DNA of 64,000 nucleotides, taken from NCBI GenBank assembly GCA_946122785.1, contig CAMGYJ010000002.1, forward strand, positions 71,142,724-71,206,723. Reading direction: 5' to 3'. Below are positions 1 through 9,200 of this stretch, one piece after another. The stretch's first letter is position 1; each line of letters opens with the position of its first letter. Position numbers and translations under genes: made by a program. The notes beneath the pieces were generated by a model. That model saw only the letters and a program-made list of their open reading frames with translations, was not told where the DNA came from and searched no databases. The stretch comes from Linum tenue. Its lineage: Eukaryota; Streptophyta; Magnoliopsida; Malpighiales; Linaceae.

Positions 1-28
1 AACTAATAAAAGTGCGGATCAATTAAAC

Positions 29-691
29 ATAGGGTGGACATCGGTTGGATTTTGACCATAAAGTGCACCCACCCGCGCTTAAACAGATGGATAATTTTTA
101 AATCACTATTCATCCACATTTAGTCTCGGGTTGGGTCGGGCGGATGGTGGATGATGCGGATGGGTTTGCGGGTTCACCCACATCACAATATACATACTAT
201 AAAGGAGTTAACTTGACATGATAATTGGTGGAGAGAGTTATCGGACGAAAACAAGGAGACTGATTAGGAAAATATATGTCGAATTGGTTCTGAAATTGGA
301 TAGAAATTGTATTATTGAGGAAGTGCAGGGAAGTAAGAAAAATAATTCAACGAAGGAAAGAGAGGTGATATAGGCACACGAATTGGAGAAAAAAATAAAG
401 GAAAGAAGAGGGATCGCGATTTGGAAGATTGACATTGAGGTTCAATCTCCATGAGAAGCCCTAGTTTCCGTCCAAAGTCTTCACGCTCCCCTCAGCGCCA
501 ACGACTTTGTTCTTTTTGCTGTTGGGTTGAGCGGGTCACCCGCGCATCCACCCACAACTCACCCATCACCCGGCGGATGCCTCCCAGTACACCCGTTACC
601 CACCCATAAATCCATCCACATAACGACTTTCGGGTCAAATGCGGGTGGATCGGACCAAACGCGTGAATGATCCACCCGCATGCCCAGCCCT
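29..691. mobile_element. hAT-like nonautonomous element, about 660 bp
   Basis: The segment begins ATAGGGTGGACAT and ends ATGCCCAGCCCT, which reads AGGGCTGGGCAT on the other strand, so the ends form a short imperfect inverted repeat. The same 8 bases AATTAAAC stand directly outside both ends (21-28 and 692-699), the duplication size expected of hAT elements. The interior is rich in GGGTGGA/TCCACCC words running in both directions. No transposase reading frame is visible; the small minus-strand ORF at 238-435 looks accidental. The exact end could shift by one base. Confidence 0.6.
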
Positions 692-699
692 AATTAAAC

Positions 700-1312
700 C
701 TACTGAACCTGTCATTGTTGGCGGGTCAAATTCCATATGTCAAGTAATTTGCAAAACCTAATTATTATTAACATGTTATTCAACTCAACTTTATTTCATA
801 ACATTTACATCAATTGCAAGTGAATTGCAATTGCATATATGAGCATTTAAGTGATTCTATAATAAATAACTCAACAAAGCAAAAATAAGTTATAGTTTAT
901 TATTTTCCTATGTGGCTTGGATCTTCAATTTCATTTAAATAAAACTTGTATATTTACAAGTGCCCCTACATTAGTGTAATACTCTTTGCAATTGCATATT
1001 GTATTATTGTGTGCCATGTAGAATTTGCAATATGACAAAATATTAATGTGGATGCTATTAAACCTATTAGTTAAAAAGTTTTGAAACTTTTGCTAAGAGT
1101 GGAATGAACGGTAACTACATAAAGAGATAAATGAGATATGATGAGAAAATAAATAATATTATTAATATTTAAAGATATTAGTTTAAAAAGAAAAATCTAC
1201 TCTCCTTTCATAATTTGGCAGTTATTTAATATGGAAATTCGAAACTAAAACTAGAAATCTGAATTGACTTTTAATGTTTAAAAAATTAAATTTGAAATAA
1301 AAAATATCCACG
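700..1312. other. AT-rich intergenic DNA
   Basis: No coding potential, RNA gene or clear element ends were seen. The sequence is AT-rich with many TATTAATA-like words. Confidence 0.5.
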
Positions 1313-1757
1313 CTCCATAGCGACTTCCAATAACATTATTAATATTTTTAATTGTACTATTAATGTTTATGCAATGATTATAATGATATAACTATCATTA
1401 TTAATAATTTCAATATATTTATCAATATTTTAATATTATAAAGTTTACATAAAAATATGGATAATGACACTCTTAATCATTAATAACTAAGTTGTATTGG
1501 CATTGAAAATACAAATAAAATCATTGACAATAACTCCATAGCGACTTCCAATAACATTATTAATATTTTTAATGGTACTATTAATGTTTATGCAATGATT
1601 ATAATTGATATACCCATCATTATTAATAATTTCAATATATTTATCAGTATTTTAATATTATAAAAGTTTACATAAAAATATGGATAATGACACTCTTAAT
1701 CATTAATAGCTAAGTTGTATTGGCATTGAAAATACAAGTAAAATCATTGACAATAAC
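1313..1757. repeat. 221-bp tandem duplication, two copies
   Basis: A unit starting CTCCATAGCGACTTCCAATA at 1313 recurs at 1534 with only a few substitutions and 1-2 base indels. It is extremely AT-rich. The close similarity of the copies points to a fairly recent duplication. No function is apparent. Confidence 0.85.
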
Positions 1758-3031
1758 TGCATCTAAATGGGCAATACTCATAGTACATGTTACTAATACC
1801 TCTCTTCCCAAAATGTTGATGGCAAAATAAAAACTATTAATAGTTATGTTGTGTTTCGTTTAAAATGCAAACAAAACCATTGATAATGATCGTCAACCAC
1901 ACTACATTATTAATAATTTTTCTCAAACATTGATACGTTTATACCCGCCCATTAATAATGATACAAACTAAGACAAAACGTAAGTAATTAACAATACCTA
2001 TATAAAAAAAAAATTAACCACAGTAAAAATGTGTAAACGGTTGAACCATTCTAATATAATTTTCACAGGTTCCCATAAAAAAAAACAATATGTCAAAAAA
2101 AATTCGTTGACTTTCAGCCCACCAACATTAATAAAATTTATAAGAGGTGACAATGTGTGTGTGAGAGAGAGAGCGACGACTTAATGTTCATGATGGGCGA
2201 GGAGAGTGACCCGCAGGGATTTTGATTTTAAGTTATCAATTTAAAAATAATACAAATATCCTGATTATCTTTAACCACCTATTAAACACTAACTTTCCAT
2301 TAACAACCTAAATTCCTATGAGCCAATTAAAATTATTTAAACAACTCTAAAACTTATAGGTTTAAGCACTTGAACCAACAATGCCCATTGTTGGTTAACA
2401 AACCTTATCACTAGAATAATTAGTCTTATGCAATGTTGTCAAAACCGTACAGATATCAAACTATATTAGTGAGAGATTAAAGGTTTACCAACAAACCAGC
2501 GGTTAGGAGATATTACAAATCGGTCATAAAATCGATGACATATTATTTGTAAAACAAGTCATGGCTTCATGGTAAATAAAAAAAAATCAGTACTACCTTT
2601 CAATTTGAGAATTCTATATCTCAACTTGTTAGCTTACGAACGAGGTCATTGAGCCTAACTTAACGGGTCCGACATATTTTAAGCTAACTTCATATTGGGC
2701 TTTAACAACACAACAATTCTTTTGACAGTTACCTAAGCAACCATCATGCAATCTTTCTTCTTTGCAAATCAACACACCATTTCCTCTCATTTCCAGGGAA
2801 ACTAGTCTTGGATTGGAGCACAAGGAAGAGAAAATCCTTTAGAGTAGCAAGGGGAATGCGATAACTCCATGAACAATGTAGTCCAAAGATAATTCACATG
2901 GTGTTATGATTAGCTTGTTCATTTCGTTCAAATGTTGGCAGGTAAAGAAGATTCATCATGAAAAGCCGCTGGAAATGATGGTGGTCTAGAATGTGAAAGG
3001 GAACTATGTTAGAATCAAGCTAGAAGAGCTA
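1758..3031. other. Intergenic DNA with no gene seen
   Basis: A short GT/GA microsatellite lies near 2155-2175. The small minus-strand ORF at 2629-2823 (64 residues) has no features I recognise and is probably chance. The Mutator-like element begins at 3041 after a 9-bp target duplication (3032-3040). Confidence 0.5.
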
Positions 3032-3124
3032 GTTAAAGTTGGGAAAAAAATCACAAAGTACACTAGTTCTTAAAAAAAATCCCCAAAATATATAAGTTAT
3101 AATTTTTTTTCCAAAAGTACACAT

Positions 3125-3590
3125 GTTTGAGCATCACCGTTTTTGACAAACGCAGTGAAAGGTATCACCGCGTTTGAGAAAAATGGTGAACATTTCACCG
3201 TTTTAAAAAACAACGGTGACGTATTCACCGTTTTAGTCTAAAACGGTGAAGGTATCACCGTTTTAAACAGAGACGGTGAACACATCACCGTTTTAAACAA
3301 AAACGGTGAGGCCTTCACCGTTTTAATGGTCCACGGTGAAGGCGCTGACGTGGACTAACGCGGGGTATTCACCGCGTTAGACAAACACGGTGAATACCCC
3401 GTGTTTGTTTGCGTCAGCGATCCGCGTCGCTGGCGCGTTCACCGTGGCCGTTGGATGCGGTGAGGCGCGGATCGTGGTTTTCTTTCCAGATCCGACGCTG
3501 AGCCACGTCGCTCGATCCGCGCCTCTTCACCGTCCTCGAGAAACGCGGTGCCTTCACCGTTTCTGACGGACGCGGTGAACACTGGGAGAA
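3125..3590. repeat. Left-arm array of CACCG palindromes
   Basis: Units of about 34-36 bp recur, each an imperfect hairpin of the form TCACCGTTTTA, a short loop, then AAAACGGTGA, separated by about 8-10 bp of variable sequence. Many CACCG/CGGTG half-sites lie in the arm. The more distal part (about 3350-3590) becomes GC-rich. The repeats could be binding sites for a transposase or host factor, or simply a product of replication slippage; this is inference. Confidence 0.85.
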
Positions 3591-3627
3591 TTTAATTCTC
3601 GGCAGATCCCTTCCCCCCTTCCCCCAA

Positions 3628-3636
3628 CTATAAATA
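3628..3636 (+). promoter_or_regulatory. TATA box of the plus-strand element gene
   Basis: CTATAAATA lies just inside the left arm and about 230 bp upstream of the mobile-domain ATG at 3861. It is followed by a pyrimidine-rich leader, as in many plant promoters. The start site is inferred. Confidence 0.55.
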
Positions 3637-3860
3637 ACCCTTCCCCTTTCACTTTCAACTCACACCACAAACATTTTACTTCTTTCTCCCTCAATTTATC
3701 CGCTCTAGTCTCGTTCTAAGTATGCTCTGTGGTTGCGGCTAAGTCCGATCTTCCACATCACAAAGAATTACTAGAGTTTGACCCTAAAGCCCCCGTCCCG
3801 CTAAGTTCCCGTCCCTTACAAAGCTAAACCCGTCGAACCTCTGTCCGGCTTCCGCCAAAA

Positions 3861-5311
3861 ATGGACGAAGAGGCTCTTCGTGTAGGTTTTTGGTTTATGA
3901 TTTTTTTTAATCGAAACAATTTGATTTTTAGTTTTTTTTTATCAAAACAATCTCTGATTTCATTGCTTTTTTATAGATGGGTGCCGAGATATACGATCCT
4001 CGATTGTATATCCATTATGGCCCAAGGGATGCGAGTCTCTTAACCGATCAAGAAGCTCATCGCTCCCGTGCCATTTGGGATAACAATCCGGTAATTTGAT
4101 GAGTATTCTTGCTTTACTTTATTATTTTCTAATATTTTATTTTGCTTTATTTAATCTAATAAATTGATGTTTTCCCTATTTTTTTTAGGAATCTCTTGTT
4201 CCCGTGGTTCATAAAGGGACCAATAACTTGCCCGCTTGGCATCCAAGGTTGGAGCCCTATATAGCGAGGACCAGTTTGGAAATGTTGCGCCATTTCTTGC
4301 GGCAATGGCGGAACGATGGCGTCCCGAAACCCATACATTCCACCTTCCGGAGGGGGAAATGACGATCACCCTCAAAGACGTGGCGATCCTCACCGGGCTT
4401 CCTATTTCTGGAGATGCCATCATTGGTTCCACGACCAAACCCGAAGGAGGTTGGGGGCCGCTCATACGTGATCGTTTGGGCTTCGACATGCCGACCACCA
4501 CACCAATTCAAGGACGGGGGCATCCACCGTTGAATGCGGGGCAAGTGTCGGTCCCGTGGCTGGTATCTCACATCCAGCAAGAGGTGGAAATCAATGACGA
4601 GACACCGGAAGAACAAGTCGAGCGCTACGCCCGCATCTACCTCATCGGTTTGGTGGGTGGATTTTTGTTCCCCGACAAGTCCAACCGGTGGATTCAAGGC
4701 ATATGGTTGCCATTGCTCACTGGTGACTGGGATGCAATTGGAGAGAAGAGTTGGGGATCGGCCGTGCTAGCGGGCGTATACCGGGAGCTGTGTACTTGCT
4801 CGAAGGTTGGGGCAAAGCAAGCTGGTGCTGCGATGTTCATCCTACAACTGTGGGTATGGGAGCATCTTCCAATGTTCGCACCTCTCGACCCACGTCCATA
4901 CCGGAGAAACGATGATGAGCTCAACTTTCTGCAAAATCTCCCCTACGGTGTCAAGTAAGTTTATTTCGTACTTAGCCCAATTTAAATTTTATTACATGCT
5001 TGAGCTAGATTTAAATTGAATTTATTCCGTACTTAGCCCAATTTAATTTTGATTACATGCTTAGCTAGATTTAAATTGAATTTATTCCGTACTTAGCCCA
5101 ATTTAATTTTGATTACATGCTTAGCTAGATTTAAATTGAATTTATTCCGTACTTAGACCAATTTAATTTATTATATGCTTAGCTATATTTCAATTAAATT
5201 GATTCCGTACTTTTACTTACAAGGTTGATAGGAGCAAATACGAATGACCATCAACCTGAGCATTCGTTACTGTTTTATCGTTCTGAGTTAGATAAACCAT
5301 GGTGGAATTAG
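3861..5311 (+). pseudogene. Plant mobile domain (PMD/MAIN-like) gene, frameshifted
   Basis: The PMD family is known both as host proteins (MAIN, MAIL1, linked to silencing) and as cargo of Mutator and Ty3-type elements. Traced exons are 3861-3881, 3977-4090, 4189-4957 and 5224-5311. Exon 2 reads LLTDQEAHRSRAIWDN and exon 3 opens ESLVPVVHKG then AWHPRLEPYI. The diagnostic core ERWRPETHTFHLP, with EMTITLKDVAILTGLPI after it, follows in another frame. The last exon gives LIGANTNDHQPEHSLLFYRS and stops at 5309-5311. One base appears to be missing near 4275-4280 (TTTGGA), where the frame changes; otherwise the domain is uninterrupted. An annotation pipeline might call only the 4236-4958 part. Expression would need the TATA box at 3628. 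I am sure of the family and less sure whether the break is biological or a base-calling error. Confidence 0.85.
4961..5218 (+). repeat. 60-bp tandem repeat in the last PMD intron
   Basis: About four copies of a 60-bp unit containing TTCCGTACTTAGCCCAATTT and GCTTAGCTAGATTTAAATTG lie head to tail. Copies at 5041 and 5101 are almost identical. The array fills nearly the whole intron between the donor after 4957 and the acceptor at 5223. Confidence 0.9.
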
Positions 5312-6009
5312 GTAATCATGTTTTGAGTTAGATAAACCATGGCTAGAAGGATCAACATGACCACGATCACCAACATCGTCTTCTCGCTCATGTGAAGTAC
5401 ACCCTGATCGAATGGCATTCTCGATTTCAGACCACTCTGGCCCCCAAGCAGGCCATTGAACACCATCGGCCTCAACAAATGGGGTTGGTTGAGGAGGCCG
5501 CGAGTATTCTTCCCATCCTGCACTACTACCTCCACCGTAGTTGATTGAACCACCACCCTCCCCGTAACCTCCTGTATAACCACCGCCTTGGTAGTTGCTC
5601 GAACTACCACCCCATTTGTACCCTCCTGCAAAACCATCATCATAAGAATACTGGTGAGAATGAGATTCACCGACCGCCTCGGTCTCAACATACACCTCTG
5701 CAAGCCGGACTTGGTTATCGCTTAGGAACTGTAACACATCGTAACCGCGTCATCATCGTTTATGACAACTTCTTGGAACACGACCCCGCCATCACTCATG
5801 TCTGGATACTGGTAAGTAATTTTGTCAAGTCTCGTCTGTCTGCTCGTACAAACCCTGTCTGCACAAATATCACAGAGTTCTTGAAAATTGAATCGGGAAT
5901 CAATTTTCAGCATAATGGATTCGCCGTCCTCATAATCAATGCCTATGTCAGAGTTTGTCACCCTTCCATTCCATCGAATAGTAAGATGAAACTTCTTGAA
6001 TTTACCCAT
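5288..6009 (-). pseudogene. MURA/MULE transposase N-terminal fragment, frameshifted
   Basis: Reading from 6009, the protein begins MGKFKKFHLTIRWNGRV and continues through FNFQELCDICADRV and VFQEVVINDDDAV, which resembles the N-terminal region of MuDR-type transposases. The frame breaks near 5737, where a TG dinucleotide appears doubled; the continuation LQFLSDNQVRLAEVYVETE lies in the next frame. A Gly/Tyr/Ser-rich stretch follows and the frame ends with IPPWFI at 5288. The zinc-binding and DDE catalytic parts that should follow are absent. A probable leader intron lies upstream (acceptor TTGTAG just before 6009). The 3-prime end overlaps the last exon of the mobile-domain gene on the other strand. 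Confidence 0.7.
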
Positions 6010-6096
6010 ATCTACAATTTACAATAAGTATCTATTAGCTTAAAGACAGTAAAATTATCCAAAATCATATTGTACAACTAATATTATCCATCTCAT

Positions 6097-6220
6097 AACT
6101 AACGAAAATAAAGTCAACTAACTAACAACAACATAATACGAAAATTAAATCATACTATAACTAACGAACATAAATTCAACTAACTAACAACAACATAATA
6201 CGAAAATTAAATCATACTAT
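6097..6220. repeat. 62-bp tandem duplication
   Basis: Two near-identical copies of a 62-bp unit containing CAACTAACTAACAACAACAT and ACGAAAATTAAATCATACTA lie in the probable leader intron of the minus-strand element gene. Confidence 0.85.
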
Positions 6221-6363
6221 AACTACTAAAAACATAATTAGACTATAATACGAAAAGTCTCAACATACCGAAAAATTTCTGTTCTGTGTATTATGCTCGA
6301 TTTTGGTTGCTGAAATTTGAAGAAAGGGGAGTGGTTATGTTTTTACAACTGCTGGTGGTGTGC

Positions 6364-6372
6364 TATTTATAT
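6364..6372 (-). promoter_or_regulatory. TATA box of the minus-strand element gene
   Basis: On the minus strand the sequence reads ATATAAATA. It lies just inside the right palindrome array and about 360 bp upstream of the minus-strand ATG. It mirrors the TATA box at 3628 in the left arm. Confidence 0.5.
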
Positions 6373-6394
6373 GAAAATCCGTCTACTATTCACC

Positions 6395-6715
6395 CTTTTT
6401 GTCAAACACGGTGAACACCATCACCGCGTTTGTCTCAAACGGTGAATAGTTGGTAGCTGTGACCTAATTTTGACCTACCAGGGGTGGGAAACGTGGGAAA
6501 AGATCACCGCGTTAACCTACAACGGTGAATGTGTTCACCGTTTTTAACTAAAACGGTGATGCATTCACCGTTGTAGGCTAACGCGGTGAATCCTTCACCG
6601 TTTTACTATGAAACGGTGAATACTGCACCGTTTTAGTTAAATACGGTGAAGTATTCACCGTCTTTGTCAAACGCTGTGATGACCTTCACCGCTTTTGTCA
6701 AAAATGGTGATACTC
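6395..6715. repeat. Right-arm array of CACCG palindromes
   Basis: About eight hairpin units of the form TCACCGTTTTA-loop-AAACGGTGA, matching the type in the left arm in inverted orientation. Individual loops differ, so the arms match in motif and spacing more than base by base. Confidence 0.85.
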
Positions 6716-6810
6716 AAACATGTGTACTTTGGGAAAATTTTTTATAACTCATGTATTTTGAGAATTTTTTTTAAGAACGTGTGTACAGTGGGATTTTTTC
6801 CGTTAAAGTT

Positions 6811-7955
6811 GCTCTCCTCAGCACACAATACCTTCCGAGTCAAAGACCGAAAGTGTCTGAAGTAGTATGAGTGCTGGAAGAGATGGATTTTCAGAGAGAT
6901 GGGAAACCCATCATGGATTTGCATGCAGATAACCTATCTTATCTAAATCGATAACATTTTATTTGCTTCTCATACATTTATTAATAAAGCAAAATTTGAA
7001 ATGGTTGTTGCTCTAGTTGAAATTGAGGTATAAAATATGGATAACAGTTGCTTTCATAACCTAACTTTTGTTGAGTCATCTGGTTCCAACAAAAAGTTAT
7101 TAGCAAATTTGAACATAGTTCAACAAACCACTTCATATACTAAACCTTGAAGTTTATAGGTGAGTTAGTAAGTAACTCATATTTGAATGATGATATCTAT
7201 GTGTTATATGTGTTTAGCATTAATAAATTAAAGATAAGACACACAATTCATATATGCAATGAATATTTAGCCACATATACAAAGTCTTAAACCATATTGA
7301 GTTGTAAGATATGGAATATAACCAACCTACAAGTTATATCACTAACAATAAATTGAAACATATGCAATCTAACTAACCTACGGGTTACATGACTTACAAT
7401 AGGCCAGTATAGGAGCTAGTAATGAGTAGCTAATCGAGTTGGTGTGTGATCCAAACCATTAAGTTGACTTATGAGCTTAAATGGACATAAGTTTCGAGCC
7501 ACAATATCAAGCTATCTCATGAGTTTGGATGGAGCTAACTCACGAGCCACAATTTTGAGCAAGCTCACGAGCTACAAACGTGCTAGCTAATGAGCCTAGC
7601 TCAACAAGCTAACATTCCAAGCTAGCTCACGAGTCTGAGCGAGTTGAAGAGGCTCTGGATCGTGTTTGGCACATTAACTATTAGCAGGATCACGAGCCAA
7701 CTCATTAAAAATTGAGTCGAGTATAGAACGAAAATTTCTCGATCTTGCGAGCAGTTTGGCTTATTTGTAGCCCTTTGTGTGACCTCCCCTCGACTTCTAG
7801 TTTAGTCAATGCAGAACCATGAAATAAACCAACTCCTCCTATCTCTCAGTATGTAGGATATGATATCCATTGCGAGGTTAACCAATTAGTAAGAGAGTGG
7901 ATCCCCTAGTTTAAACCTTATTTGCATACCAAAGGAAACTGATGCATCACCGTTG
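6811..7955. other. Intergenic DNA with a decayed GAGCTC-rich repeat
   Basis: From about 7390 to 7770 the words GAGCTA, GCTCACGAG and CACGAGCC recur many times. The same style of sequence appears near 58745-59170, so this is probably a dispersed, decayed element. I could not define its ends. No gene was seen. Confidence 0.4.
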
Positions 7956-7959
7956 AGTA

Positions 7960-8345
7960 ATACTGAGATCTTGGATGAAGAGATGATACCTTTGATCCAC
8001 TAATCACATTCATCTCCATGGCCTTCAAAATTTTAGGTAAACATTCCAGCTTGTCGAGTCGAAAGCCTTTTCAATATCTAACTTGACTACAAGGTTTGGT
8101 TTCCCACTCCGACGTCTACTATCAATCAATTCATTAGCTATCAAACTAGTTTCTTGAATCTACCTTCTCTGTGTTCTTACAAACTGTTGATGTGAGATAG
8201 CAACGTTCATTTGGGGCTTGCGAGCACAAACCAACTTAGATACAATCTTGTTGAAGCTTCCTATGAGGCTTATGGTCTGAAGTCCCACATTTATTCTACC
8301 GCCTCTTTCTTCCGGATCAAACAAAAGAAGGACTAAGCATTGGAA
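7960..8345 (-). mobile_element. LINE (L1-type) reverse transcriptase remnant
   Basis: The minus strand translates in pieces as ISLIGSFNKIVSKLV, ETSLIANELIDSRRRSGKP and LVVKLDIEKAFD. These match the conserved RT region of plant L1 elements (PISLIGSxYKI; LIANExxDSRRRSGKxG; KLDxEKAYD). The frame is broken by stops and shifts, and no endonuclease, RNase H or poly-A tail was found nearby. It is an old dead fragment. Confidence 0.7.
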
Positions 8346-9200
8346 TATGTTAAAGTCCTATACAAATAGAAATCATTGATGTACTTCATTAGATTATTCT
8401 TTATAATGCACCAAGCCTTTTTTATAACTCTCGTGTGTCGCAACCATATAATTAGATTATGCTTAACTTAAATAAATCATTGACAATAACCAATAACCAC
8501 TATAAACGGTCAGCATATATTCAAGTAAATGCAAGACCAAAAGACAATGCTTAAAACACTAAGCTCCAACTATGATTAAAAACGACATTGATTTTCATCT
8601 CCACTTTATTATCTTTCTTGCGATGCATATCTAATCTAGAATCAACTACTAACTTAAAGCACCAAAGGACGTCCCGAAACCATCGATCAAAGTAACTTCT
8701 TTGCATTCCCTCGTCACGAAAGGAATTTGTCACTAAAACTCATATTCAACCAACTCCGATACCAACTCATAAAAGTTCAAATCATAGCACAACTTCAGTT
8801 AGTTATGAAGGAATGATAAGGATGAACTAGTTTGACGAGAATAACAAGGAGCACTCAACTACTAGACTAGTCTTTCGCAAAAGAAGTGAGAATCTCCTTC
8901 CACCTTTCATTTGGATCAAAGGGCTACTACGGCATAATTGGATCCAAGGGCTCTCATTCCTTCTAAACTCCGAATTTAGAGTTAGTTCCGCCCGCAGCGG
9001 AGGTTTTCTCTCCCGAGGAGAGCGAGAGTTCTCTTCGCATCTTCTGTTCTGCCACTCACTCAACTGTCAGTAGGATGCTCTGCTCTCCATAGTATACTGA
9101 CTTCCAAAGGTTTCGGGATTTCAGATTTCTGAAAACCACCCATTTCGATTCTCCTCTCCCCCGCTCCGCCTCTCCATTGTTTCATGAAAAGAAACCAGTA
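8346..9200. other. Upstream region of the isoamylase gene
   Basis: No gene is seen here. The segment from about 8870 to 9200 becomes richer in C and TC tracts and probably contains the ISA3 promoter and leader. I could not fix a TATA box with confidence. Confidence 0.4.

Larger units (their letters stand above)
3041..6801. mobile_element. Mutator-like element (MULE) carrying a plant mobile domain gene
   Basis: The element is bounded by long inverted repeats. The left end begins GGGAAAAAAATCACAAAGTA, and the right end read in reverse begins GGAAAAAATCCCACTGTACA; roughly the outer 110 bp can be aligned. A perfect 9-bp duplication GTTAAAGTT flanks both ends (3032-3040 and 6802-6810), diagnostic of the Mutator superfamily. 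Each arm continues inward into an array of CACCG/CGGTG palindromes. Inward-facing TATA boxes lie near 3628 and 6364. Two genes converge inside: a mobile-domain gene on plus (3861-5311) and a MURA-like N-terminal fragment on minus (5288-6009). No transposase catalytic core is present, so the element cannot move by itself. The perfect target duplication suggests recent insertion. Confidence 0.93.

Noticed and set aside
3125..3590. CRISPR-like spaced repeats
   Set aside because: Repeats are palindromic, variable and lie in transposon terminal arms of a plant nuclear genome; there are no cas genes.
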